Shown here: positions 52,751 to 60,823 of the stretch, in pieces
Numbering within the stretch: the stretch's first letter is position 1
Layout of the letters: each line of letters opens with the position of its first letter
Assembly (NCBI GenBank): GCA_963742035.1
Contig: CAVUKH010000013.1
Span: 186,001 to 250,000, forward strand
DNA from: Bog-473 sp963742035
Lineage (GTDB): Bacteria > Actinomycetota > Acidimicrobiia > Acidimicrobiales > RAAP-2
Direction: 5' to 3'
Length of the DNA stretch: 64,000 bases
Made by a program: the position numbers and the translations under genes
Notes under the pieces: generated by a model
The model's input: only the letters and a program-made list of their open reading frames with translations
Database searches by the model: none
Told to the model about the DNA's origin: nothing

Positions 52751-54256
52751 GTGAGTGAGGAATCCCACGACTGGGTCCCCGCATTGGGGGAGATCGAGCG
52801 CCGGAAGGTCGAGGCGCTCGCCATGGGCGGCGAGGCCCGTCTGGCGCGGCAGGCAGAGCGGGGCCGGCTGCACGCACGGGAGCGCATCGCCGCCCTCTTC
52901 GACCCCGGCTCCTTCTCCGAGATCGGCCAGTTGGTGGGAACCGCCGAGGATCCGCCGGTGCCGGGCGATGCGCTCGTGGCCGGCTCGGGTCTCATCGGCG
53001 GTCGACCGGCTCTGGCCGGGGCCGAGGACGTCACGGTGCTGGGCGGCTCCATCGGCGGTGGGGCGTCGGACAAGCGCTACCGCCTGTGCCAACTCGCACG
53101 GCAGGAACGAGTACCGCTGGTCATGCTGCTGGAAGGTGCCGGCCACCGCGTCACCGACGCCGCCGCCGGTCGGCGGCCCGGGGATCTGCTGGGTCTGGCC
53201 GAGCTCTCCGGGGTGGTCCCTCTGGTGTGCCTGGTGCTGGGCGCGTCGGCCGGCCACGGAGCGTTGACCGCCCCGTTGTCCGACTTCGTCGTCATGACCG
53301 AATCTGCTTCGCTCTTCGCCGCCGGCCCCCCGTTGGTGAAAGCGGCGACCGGGGAGGACGTCACCAAGGAAGCGCTGGGCGGCCCGCAGGTGGCCGCTGC
53401 CGCCTCGGGCGTGGTGCACAACGTCGTGCCGGACGACCGTGCGGCCATCGCTCTGGTCCGGCGCTACCTGGCCTACTTCCCGATCAATGCGTGGGAGCAG
53501 CCACCGTCCGGGGTCGGGACGGACGTCGGGCCGCGTCGGCTCGACGGCATTTTGGAGCTCATCCCTCCCAGCCCCCGCCGTCCGTATCCGATCCTCCCTG
53601 TCCTGGAGACGGTGGTCGACAACGGCTCGCTCCTCGAGATCCAGCCGACCTTCGGGCGCTCCATCGTGACCGCACTGGCGCGCCTGGGTGGGCAGAGCGT
53701 GGCGATGGTGGCCAACGATCCGGACGTCATGGCGGGCACCATCGACAGCGCAGCGGCGGACAAGGCCGCCCACTTCCTCGATGTGGCGGGTGCGTTCGGC
53801 CTGCCCTGTGTGTTTCTGGCCGACAATCCCGGCGTGCTGGCCGGCACCGTCGCCGAGCGTCAGGGAATCCTGCGCCACGCCGCCCGCATGTTCGCGGTGC
53901 AGCATCGCCTGACGGTGCCGAAGCTCCACGTCACGCTGCGCAAGGCTTTCGGCTTCGGCTCATCCGTCATGGCGATGAACCCGTTCGACGGACAGACCAT
54001 CACCCTGGCGTTCCCCTCCATCACGCTGGGGGCGATGCCCGCCGGCTCGGAGGGGAGCGCGGTGGCCGATGCCGAGGAGCGGGCGCGGCTGGCCGCCGAA
54101 CAGGCCGACGCGTCCATCAACGCCGCCAACCGGCTCGCCTATGACGCGGTCATCGATCCCCGAGAGCTCCGCAATGCACTGCTGGCCGGATTGGCACTGG
54201 CCGCGGGTCGACGGACCGTCGCGCCCTCTCCGCGGGGCGTCGGCATCCTGCCGTGA
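52751..54256 (+). CDS. acyl-CoA carboxylase, carboxyltransferase (beta) subunit
   Basis: A 501-residue crotonase-superfamily carboxyltransferase (acetyl-/propionyl-CoA type). N-terminal RLARQAERGRLHARERIAAL and FDPGSFSEIGQLVG are standard. The acyl-CoA and biotin pockets are visible in VTVLGGSIGGGASDKRYRLC, LEGAGHRVTDAAAGRRPGD and LPCVFLADNPGVLAGTVAER. It starts at GTG 52751, nine bases after the SDR remnant stop (the start is weakly supported; no strong ribosome binding site). A biotin carboxylase partner is not in the window. Confidence 0.92.
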   Translation: MSEESHDWVPALGEIERRKVEALAMGGEARLARQAERGRLHARERIAALFDPGSFSEIGQLVGTAEDPPVPGDALVAGSGLIGGRPALAGAEDVTVLGGSIGGGASDKRYRLCQLARQERVPLVMLLEGAGHRVTDAAAGRRPGDLLGLAELSGVVPLVCLVLGASAGHGALTAPLSDFVVMTESASLFAAGPPLVKAATGEDVTKEALGGPQVAAAASGVVHNVVPDDRAAIALVRRYLAYFPINAWEQPPSGVGTDVGPRRLDGILELIPPSPRRPYPILPVLETVVDNGSLLEIQPTFGRSIVTALARLGGQSVAMVANDPDVMAGTIDSAAADKAAHFLDVAGAFGLPCVFLADNPGVLAGTVAERQGILRHAARMFAVQHRLTVPKLHVTLRKAFGFGSSVMAMNPFDGQTITLAFPSITLGAMPAGSEGSAVADAEERARLAAEQADASINAANRLAYDAVIDPRELRNALLAGLALAAGRRTVAPSPRGVGILP

Positions 54257-54358
54257 ACCGGAACCGTGGGCATCCGCACAGCCCCCGGCGCTGCTCAATA
54301 GTGTCTCCGGGATGCCCGATCGTCCGGCCACCCGGCGCCGCACCCCAGGGAGGGGACG

Positions 54359-55723
54359 GTGACCAGCCCCGCCCCGCCTGAGCCGGCGGCGGCTGCTCCG
54401 GACCCGACTGCGCTCATCAAGTCGAAGAGCTATATCGCCCTTCTCCTGCTGGGGGCGATCATCGGCGTCCCGGTTGCGACGGTCGCCTACTTCTTCCTGG
54501 ACGCGGTGTCCAGGCTGCAGAACGAGATCTTCGACGATCTCCCGAACAGTCTCGGGTTCCATGGGGAGCCCCTGTGGTGGCCATTACCCTGGTTGGCGCT
54601 CAGCGGGCTTCTCGTCGCGCTGGCCATCCGCTACCTCCCGGGCACGGGCGGCCACGAGCCTTCGGAGGGATTCAAATCCGCGGGGCCCGTTCCCCCGATT
54701 GAGATCTTCGGCATCATTGCCGCGGCGCTGGCCACGCTGAGCCTCGGTGCCGTCCTGGGTCCCGAGGCACCGTTGATCGCGATCGGCAGTGCCCTCGGCG
54801 TCTTCGCGGTGCACCTGTTCAAGCGGGACGCCCCCCCGATGGCGGCCGTGGTGATCGGCGCCGCGGGGAGCTTCGCCGCCATCGCCACGCTGTTGGGCTC
54901 GCCCCTGGTCGGCGCCTTCCTCCTCATGGAGATGGCCGGCCTGGGTGGACCGATGATGGAGATCGTGCTGTTGCCCGGGCTGTTGGCGGCGGGTGTGGGG
55001 TCGCTGATCTTCGTGGGCCTCAACAGCCTCACGGGATTCGGCTCGTTCTCCCTGACCGTGGGCGCGCTGCCGCACGTCGGCTCGCCGACCGGATCCGAGT
55101 TCCTGTGGGCGATCGTCATCGGCATCGGATCGGCCTTCGCCGCCGGTGGCATCTTCCGGCTTGCCGCCTCGCTCCGCCCGTTCGTGGAGCGGAGCCGAAT
55201 CCTGCTCACGCCGTTGGCTGGGTTGGCGGTCGGCGGACTCGCCATCGCTTTCGCGGCCGGGACCACGCACGGCTCTTCAGAGGTGCTCTTCTCGGGTCAG
55301 TCGGCGTTACCGGCCCTCGTCCAGCACGCCGCGAGCTGGACGGTCGGCGCCCTGGTCCTCCTCGTCGTCTGCAAGGGGCTGGCCTACGCCATCTCGCTGA
55401 GCGGGTTTCGGGGAGGCCCGATCTTCCCGAGCATGTTCATCGGCGCCGCAGGCGGCATCGCGCTCTCCCACGCGGGTGGGTTGCCGATGATCGCCGGAGC
55501 GGCCATGGGCGTCGGAGCCATGGTGGCGGGCGCGCTCAAGATGCCGATGACGGCGGTCCTTCTCCCGAGCCTTCTCTTCCTCTCCGATGCGGTGACCCTC
55601 ATGCCGGTCGTGATCGTGGCCGTGGTCGTCGCGTACGTCGTCGCCGTCTGGATCGCACCGGCGCCGCCGCCGGACGGGTCCGCGGCGCCGGCCCCCGCGC
55701 CGGCCGGTGCGACGAGCGGCTGA
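54359..55723 (+). CDS. voltage-gated chloride channel (CLC) family protein
   Basis: A 454-residue membrane protein with about 10-12 hydrophobic helices. CLC selectivity motifs are present in modified form: GTGGHEP for the GSGIPE motif, LGAVLGPEAPLIAIGSALGV with the gating-type Glu, and SGFRGGPIFPSMFIGAAGGI for GxFxP. The N-terminus (PAPPEPAAAAPDPT) and C-terminus are Pro/Ala-rich and disordered. No CBS domains. The GTG start has GGGAGGGGACG directly upstream, a strong ribosome binding site. It could be a Cl-/H+ antiporter or channel. Confidence 0.92.
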   Translation: MTSPAPPEPAAAAPDPTALIKSKSYIALLLLGAIIGVPVATVAYFFLDAVSRLQNEIFDDLPNSLGFHGEPLWWPLPWLALSGLLVALAIRYLPGTGGHEPSEGFKSAGPVPPIEIFGIIAAALATLSLGAVLGPEAPLIAIGSALGVFAVHLFKRDAPPMAAVVIGAAGSFAAIATLLGSPLVGAFLLMEMAGLGGPMMEIVLLPGLLAAGVGSLIFVGLNSLTGFGSFSLTVGALPHVGSPTGSEFLWAIVIGIGSAFAAGGIFRLAASLRPFVERSRILLTPLAGLAVGGLAIAFAAGTTHGSSEVLFSGQSALPALVQHAASWTVGALVLLVVCKGLAYAISLSGFRGGPIFPSMFIGAAGGIALSHAGGLPMIAGAAMGVGAMVAGALKMPMTAVLLPSLLFLSDAVTLMPVVIVAVVVAYVVAVWIAPAPPPDGSAAPAPAPAGATSG

Positions 55724-55920
55724 TTCGGCCTCCGAGAGATTGGAGAGACGGACGTCCAGGGCGACGAAGCGTATCTGCGAGCAGCGCCGCGCAGCTGGAG
55801 ATCGATGAGGTGAGGACGTTCGAGACGGTTGGCCCGTTGCTGCCGTACCCCCGGGCAGTGCTCCATCGGGCGCTGCGGATCCCGGACGGATCGTCGCTCG
55901 GCCCGAGGACGCCGTAGGGC

Positions 55921-57975
55921 ATGCGCGACGAGGTCGAAAGCGAGAGTCCGGACGAGCTGTTCTCGGAGCCGTACGTCGATGGTGACGAGTGGAGAGACCT
56001 TCCCGTACGCCATCGCTACGTGCACGGCGGCTTCACCGGGACGGACACGCGGTTTTCGATGTATCTCCCTCCGGCGGAGCTCTATGAGGGGCGCTTCTTC
56101 CAGCACATCACTCCGGTACCCGACAGCGAGTTCCTTGCGCAGGAAGCAACCGGCGAAGAGGACCGGATCGCGTTCTCCGTCTCCAGCGGCGGCTCCTTCG
56201 TAGAGACCAACGGTGGCGGAGCGTCGGGACAGCCGGGTTCTGCGGTGGATCCGACCATCGCGGCCTACCGGGCCAATGCCGCCGCCGCCCGGTACTCGCG
56301 GGTCGTGGCGACGGCCATGTACGGGGAGCACCGCCCGTACGGGTACGCCTTCGGCGGGAGCGGTGGGGGCTACCGCACCATTGGTGGTGCCGAGAACACG
56401 TCCGGGGTGTGGGACGGCTTCGTCCCGTACGTCATCGGGTCACCGATGGCCATCCCCAACATGTTCACCGTGCGGATGCACGCGCAGCGCATGCTGCGCG
56501 ACCGCTTCGACCAGATCGTCGACGCCCTCGAACCAGGTGGGAGCGGCGACATGTTCGCGGGGCTCACGGCAGAGGAACACGATGCCCTGACCGAGGTCAC
56601 CCGCATGGGCTTCCCACCGCGGTCATGGTTCGGCCACCGGACCATGGGGATGCACGCCTTCCCGGTCCTGTACCGCGGCCTGGTCGCGGCGGACCCCACC
56701 TATTTCGAGGAATTCTGGACCGAGCCCGGCTACCTGGGATTCGACGCGCCGGCCTCACTGCTGCGTGATCGCGTCCGGGAGGACTACGAGGTCGTCGCCC
56801 TGCTCGCCGGGATCGAAACGGTCTCCCCGGGCACGGCGGCGGGGCATCCCGGCCGGGCGCGGGGAGGCGTCGACACCGCCTGGCGCGGTGCTGGCCACCC
56901 GGGGCCGCTCCCGACGGCCGCCCGGCTATCGGGTCGTCCGGTTGTCGACGTCCGTGGGGCCGAGCTCCATGTGCGGTCAGGCGCGGCGGCGGGGGCGAGG
57001 ATCGGCCTGCTCTCCTTCATCGACGGCGTCGCGGTGTTCGGGCCGGGTACGGCCGACTCCATCGCGCTGTTGCGACCGGGGGACGCGGTGCGGGTGGACA
57101 ACAGCGGCTATCTGGCGGCCGAGACCTACCACCGGCACCAGGTCCCCGAGGCCGGCGACTTCGACGTGTGGGACCAGTTCCGCAACGCCGACGGCACCCC
57201 GCGCTACCCGCAACGTCCCCTCCTCCTCGGCCCCCTGTTCGCGGCCGCCGCTGCCGGAACGGTGCAAACGGGTCGCTACGAGGGGAAGATGATTGTGGTG
57301 GCGTCCCTCCTCGACCGGGAGGCGTTGCCGTGGCAGGCCGACTGGTACCGCGCCCAGGTCCGTGCGCATCGGGGCGACGCCGTCGACGACCACTTCCGCC
57401 TCTGGTTCACCGACAACGCGCTGCATGGCGACGACGAGGTCCAGGAGAGCCCGCTCCACACGGTGAGCTATCTCGGCGTGCTCCAGCAGGCGCTTCGAGA
57501 CGTGAGCCGTTGGGTGGAGGACGGCGTCGCCCCGCCGCCGAGCACGAACTACGAGGTCGTCGACGGGCAGGTCGTCGTGCCGGCGGACGCGTCACAGCGT
57601 GGGGGAGTCCAGCCCGTGCTGTCACTGACCGTGGAGGGCATGGCCCGGGCCGACACCGCTCCGGGGTCCGAGCTGCATTTCCGCGCCAGGGCGGAAGTCC
57701 CCCGCGGGGCGGGTGTCATCGTGGAGGTCTGGTGGGACTTCGACGGGTCCGGTCGTTTTGCGGAAGGAGGGCCCGTTGCGGCGGCCCCCCGGGTGACCGT
57801 GGAATGCCGACGCGCCTTCCCGGGGCCGGGGACCTGGTTCCCCGCTGTCCGCGCCGTGGCCCGACGGCAGGGGAGCGCGACCGGCCGCTTCGCGCGGCTG
57901 CAGAACGTGGCACGGGTTCGAGTCGTCGTCGGTGACACGGTCGTCGGTGACCGGGGTCAGGATGGTTCCTGGTAG
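55921..57975 (+). CDS. tannase/feruloyl esterase-like alpha/beta hydrolase with C-terminal PKD-like domain
   Basis: A 684-residue protein. The nucleophile motif G-G-S147-G-G in YGYAFGGSGGGYRTIGGAEN defines a serine esterase. Near the end of the catalytic part, ESPLHTVSYLGVLQQALRDV then SRWVEDGVAPPPST matches the tannase pattern (catalytic His followed by WVExGxxP). The final 110 residues (VQPVLSLTVEGMARADTAPG, EVWWDFDGSGRFAEGG, FPGPGTWFPAVRAVAR) form a PKD-type beta domain with WDFDGDG-like sequence. No signal peptide is visible, although PKD domains usually act outside the cell. The start at ATG 55921 has a weak site; an upstream start is possible but not in frame without a stop. Confidence 0.85.
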   Translation: MRDEVESESPDELFSEPYVDGDEWRDLPVRHRYVHGGFTGTDTRFSMYLPPAELYEGRFFQHITPVPDSEFLAQEATGEEDRIAFSVSSGGSFVETNGGGASGQPGSAVDPTIAAYRANAAAARYSRVVATAMYGEHRPYGYAFGGSGGGYRTIGGAENTSGVWDGFVPYVIGSPMAIPNMFTVRMHAQRMLRDRFDQIVDALEPGGSGDMFAGLTAEEHDALTEVTRMGFPPRSWFGHRTMGMHAFPVLYRGLVAADPTYFEEFWTEPGYLGFDAPASLLRDRVREDYEVVALLAGIETVSPGTAAGHPGRARGGVDTAWRGAGHPGPLPTAARLSGRPVVDVRGAELHVRSGAAAGARIGLLSFIDGVAVFGPGTADSIALLRPGDAVRVDNSGYLAAETYHRHQVPEAGDFDVWDQFRNADGTPRYPQRPLLLGPLFAAAAAGTVQTGRYEGKMIVVASLLDREALPWQADWYRAQVRAHRGDAVDDHFRLWFTDNALHGDDEVQESPLHTVSYLGVLQQALRDVSRWVEDGVAPPPSTNYEVVDGQVVVPADASQRGGVQPVLSLTVEGMARADTAPGSELHFRARAEVPRGAGVIVEVWWDFDGSGRFAEGGPVAAAPRVTVECRRAFPGPGTWFPAVRAVARRQGSATGRFARLQNVARVRVVVGDTVVGDRGQDGSW

Positions 57976-57986
57976 ACCACACGTGC

Positions 57987-58769
57987 ATGACTCCCGATCG
58001 CCTGCTCGACATGGTGGGAAAGCCGGACGGACCGCTGGCCGATGCGTCGCTCTGGCCCCTGCAGGTGACGGAAGCCGGTGCACTGACCCCGTCGTTCCGT
58101 CGAGTGGTGGTGACAGCCCCGGGTCTCGAGACGTTGCGCTCCGAGCCCGGCCAGGACCTGATGCTGCGGGTGCCCTTGGGCGAAGACCGGGTGGTGAACC
58201 GCCGCTACACGATCCGCGCCGTCGACCCTGCCCAGCGGACGGTGACGATGGACGTCTCCCTCCACGGCGCCGGCCCGGGGACCGCGTGGATCTCGGCCGC
58301 GACAGCCGGCGACCGGATCGACGCCATCGGGCCCCGCGGCAAGATCACGCTCCGTCCGAATGCCGACTGGCATCTCTTCGTCGTCGACGAGACCGGACTG
58401 CCGGGAGCGCTGGCGATGGTGGAAGCCCTTCCGGCGGGGTCCCGGGCGAGCGCGCTGGTCGAGGTCGACACGGCCGCCGATGAGCAGGAACCCGATGCAG
58501 CGCAGGTCGAGCGACTCGACCTGCGCTGGCTCCGCCGCGAGGGCACCTCTGCCCCGGGTGACGCCACAGCGATGACGCAAGCGGCGGCGCGGATGGATCT
58601 CCCGAGCGGCGACGGGCACGTCTACGTCGCGGCCGAGGCCTCCGTCGTGCGCGGGGTCACCCGGGTCCTGACCGAACGAGGCCTCCGACCCGACCAGATC
58701 TCCGGCAAGGCCTATTGGCGACGGGGCCTCCCCAACGCCGAGCACGGCGAGCCGACCAAAGAGGCCTGA
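57987..58769 (+). CDS. siderophore-interacting protein (FAD-dependent ferric reductase type)
   Basis: A 260-residue protein of the SIP family, which releases iron from ferric siderophores by reduction. The FAD-binding beta barrel includes TPSFRRVVVTAPGLETL, LMLRVPLG and the RxYT motif VNRRYTIRAVDPAQRTVTMD, followed by GPGTAWISAATAGDRIDAIG. The C-terminal NADPH-binding lobe has HLFVVDETGLPGALAMVEAL and GHVYVAAEASVVRGVTRVLT. It begins 11 bases after the hydrolase stop, same strand. No siderophore synthesis or uptake gene is nearby. Confidence 0.92.
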   Translation: MTPDRLLDMVGKPDGPLADASLWPLQVTEAGALTPSFRRVVVTAPGLETLRSEPGQDLMLRVPLGEDRVVNRRYTIRAVDPAQRTVTMDVSLHGAGPGTAWISAATAGDRIDAIGPRGKITLRPNADWHLFVVDETGLPGALAMVEALPAGSRASALVEVDTAADEQEPDAAQVERLDLRWLRREGTSAPGDATAMTQAAARMDLPSGDGHVYVAAEASVVRGVTRVLTERGLRPDQISGKAYWRRGLPNAEHGEPTKEA

Positions 58770-58775
58770 GGCGGC

Positions 58776-59105
58776 TCAGCGCGCCTCTTCGACCGTGAGC
58801 TCAGCGGCCGGATCGGCTTCCAGTCGATCGTCGGGTATCGGCTGCCCGCTCCGAACGGAGCGTCCGTACGTACCCGCCTCGACGCGCTGCTCGGCCCGAC
58901 CGACGGCGGCCAGACGCTCTTCGAGCTCGGCTTTCACCGACTCGTCGGTGCCTTCCGTGGTCAGGGGCTCAGCGGAGTCGAACATGTCCCCCGGCTCGTT
59001 CGCCGCCACCCGGTCGGCCGCCCCGGCCTCGTTCATGTCGGCGAGCAACTGCTCCACGCGGGCCCGCTCGGCGGCGAGCAGCTCCTTGGCTTTGGCGTCT
59101 TCCAT
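58776..59105 (-). CDS. TraR/DksA-like protein without zinc cysteines
   Basis: A 109-residue helical protein: a coiled-coil N-terminal part (AKELLAAERARVEQLLADMN), an acidic middle (EPGDMFDSAEPLTTEGTDES), a second helix (VKAELEERLAAVGRAEQRVE) and AGTYGRSVRSGQPIPDDRLE then ADPAAELTVEEA. The last part corresponds to the zinc-finger end of DksA/TraR, where Cys residues are usually found; here none are present, as in many actinobacterial relatives. It could still bind RNA polymerase through the secondary channel (family inference). It converges with the siderophore-interacting protein gene, 6 bp apart. Confidence 0.85.
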   Translation of the reverse strand: MEDAKAKELLAAERARVEQLLADMNEAGAADRVAANEPGDMFDSAEPLTTEGTDESVKAELEERLAAVGRAEQRVEAGTYGRSVRSGQPIPDDRLEADPAAELTVEEAR

Positions 59106-59265
59106 CAGTGCTCCCGATCCTCGTGCTGTGGGGCAGGAACGCGTCGCGCCTGCCGTCGCGCCGGCTCATAGTAGACCGCGCCGTCCCGTGCCCTTCTCGG
59201 GGTACCCGGCCCGCGACGGGGGCAGTTGTCGTGCTGCCGCCGGCCGGCCGCGCCGGCCGGGGGCC

Positions 59266-59472
59266 TCAGCGACGACGCGGCCCGAGTCCGATGGCGCGCA
59301 CGAACCGGTTGATCTGGCGGTTGCCCTCCCGGTAGATGACCCGGCGTGCCTCCCGCTGGGCGGCGCCACCGGCGGCGCCCGACAACCCCCCGCGGGTGTA
59401 GCCGTGCTCGACCGCCTCGACGTTGCCGAGGTCGCGCGCAATGCGGTACAGCTGCGAGCGGGTGGTGCTCAC
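59266..59472 (-). CDS. small conserved-looking protein, 68 aa
   Basis: Starts at GTG 59472 (VSTTRSQLYRIARDLGNVEA), forming a GTGA overlap with the upstream gene stop. It is basic and helical, ending RREGNRQINRFVRAIGLGPRRR-like. No recognised family. Similar small proteins with the YRIARxLGxxxAxxxG pattern occur in actinobacteria (recollection). Translation is coupled to the 59469-59741 gene. Confidence 0.75.
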   Translation of the reverse strand: MSTTRSQLYRIARDLGNVEAVEHGYTRGGLSGAAGGAAQREARRVIYREGNRQINRFVRAIGLGPRRR

Positions 59473-59741
59473 GGTCGCAGCTGTTCCTTCGCCGCACGGT
59501 CGGCGAGAACGATGCCTTCGACGATGGCGCGGAGCTGATCGACGTCGTCCGTCCCCTCCATCAGGATCAGCCGATCCGCCGGGACGGCCACGCAGCCCAG
59601 GCCGTCGTCGTCGAACGTGGCCACGCGCCATGCCATCCACGCCGCCCCGTCGGCATCGTCACCGCTCTGCTCGGTGGCATTGATCAGTGCGACCAGCTCG
59701 ATCTCGCCCTCTGCGGTGACGTCGTATTCGATGAAGAGCAA
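59469..59741 (-). CDS. small protein of unknown function, 90 aa
   Basis: A 90-residue acidic alpha/beta protein: MLFIEYDVTAEGEIELVALI, then WRVATFDDDGLGCVAVPADR and DDVDQLRAIVEGIVLADRAA. Not recognised. It is the first gene of a two-gene minus-strand unit with the 68-residue protein, which begins within its stop codon. Confidence 0.75.
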   Translation of the reverse strand: MLFIEYDVTAEGEIELVALINATEQSGDDADGAAWMAWRVATFDDDGLGCVAVPADRLILMEGTDDVDQLRAIVEGIVLADRAAKEQLRP

Positions 59742-59948
59742 CGTTTCCTCGTGGTCGGACCGACGCCGCCACCCTAGGGCACCCGTCCCCGCTGCGCCGG
59801 CGGCGCGTCACCCGGAAGGCTGATGCGGGCTGCGGCGAATCCCCCTTCGGGCTGAGCCAAAGACCGCCGATCCGTGCCCGGTGGGGTTACCATCGGCGCG
59901 GGATGCGCCAAAGATGACCGCCGTGCCGGCGGCGGAAGCGGGGTAGGA

Positions 59949-60581
59949 GTGGAGGAGTTTCTCAAGTCGGCGGGCTACGGCGCCATCTTCGCCTTGAGCT
60001 TCATCTCGGCCATGGGCCTCCCGGTGGGTGCCGAACTGGCCCTGATTTACGGGGGTGTGCTCGCCAGCGGCCAGGTACCCGGTGAGGGCAAGCCGCTGGA
60101 CCTCGCCATCGTCATCATCGTGGCGGTGCTCGGTGAAGTCCTGGGCTCCATGGCCGGCTACAGCATCGGCCGGTTCGGCGGCCGCACGCTCGTCGACAAA
60201 GTCGGCAAATACGTCCTGTTGACGCACAAGGATCTCGACCGTGCCGAGGCCTGGTTCGCCCGGCGCGGCGAGCCGGTCGTGCTGGTCGGCCGCTTCATCC
60301 CCCTCCTGCGGTCGTTCGTGTCCTTCGCGGCCGGGCTGGGCGAAATGGCACTGGCCAAGTTCACGATCTTCACCATCATCGGCTGCGTGGCGTGGTGTGC
60401 CGCCCTCTGCTCGCTCGGCTACAGCCTGGGCGGCAGCTACAACCACGTGCTCAAGGCGTTCAGCTTCGCCGGGTACGTCATCGGGGCACTCGCGGTCATC
60501 GCGGTGGCGGTGGTCTTCTGGCACCGGCTGCGCGCCTACCGCAGCCAGCGTGACGTGGAGCGCGCCGAGACGGAGGTGTAG
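59949..60581 (+). CDS. DedA family membrane protein
   Basis: A 210-residue DedA/SNARE-associated membrane protein. Typical features: YGAIFALSFISAMGLPVGAE, an E/G-rich re-entrant segment GEVLGSMAGYSIGRFGGRTL, then RAEAWFARRGEPVVLVGRFI with PLLRSFVSFAAGLGEMALAK. DedA proteins are lipid flippases of undecaprenyl phosphate and related carriers (recent family knowledge). The GTG start at 59949 is inside a longer frame; the hydrophobic domain starts here. It is divergent from the two small minus-strand genes. Confidence 0.92.
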   Translation: MEEFLKSAGYGAIFALSFISAMGLPVGAELALIYGGVLASGQVPGEGKPLDLAIVIIVAVLGEVLGSMAGYSIGRFGGRTLVDKVGKYVLLTHKDLDRAEAWFARRGEPVVLVGRFIPLLRSFVSFAAGLGEMALAKFTIFTIIGCVAWCAALCSLGYSLGGSYNHVLKAFSFAGYVIGALAVIAVAVVFWHRLRAYRSQRDVERAETEV

Positions 60582-60823
60582 CGACCCGCCGACCCAGGCC
60601 CTTCCGCCTACGCGGGGCGCCTGGCGATCGGTTCGGGGTGGTGCAGCCAAAGGTCACAAAGGTCTCCTTGCCGTCATGCGCGAACAGAAGCCCTGTTCAG
60701 CTTGGTGCGCGTATGGCGCGACGGGGAAGGCACAACGGAATTGTGCGCTGACCAGGAAAAAAGTCATTGTCTTCGCGTTTCTGCGGTGTTACCTTCCGTG
60801 CCGGAGAGAGCTTCGGTGGAGGG

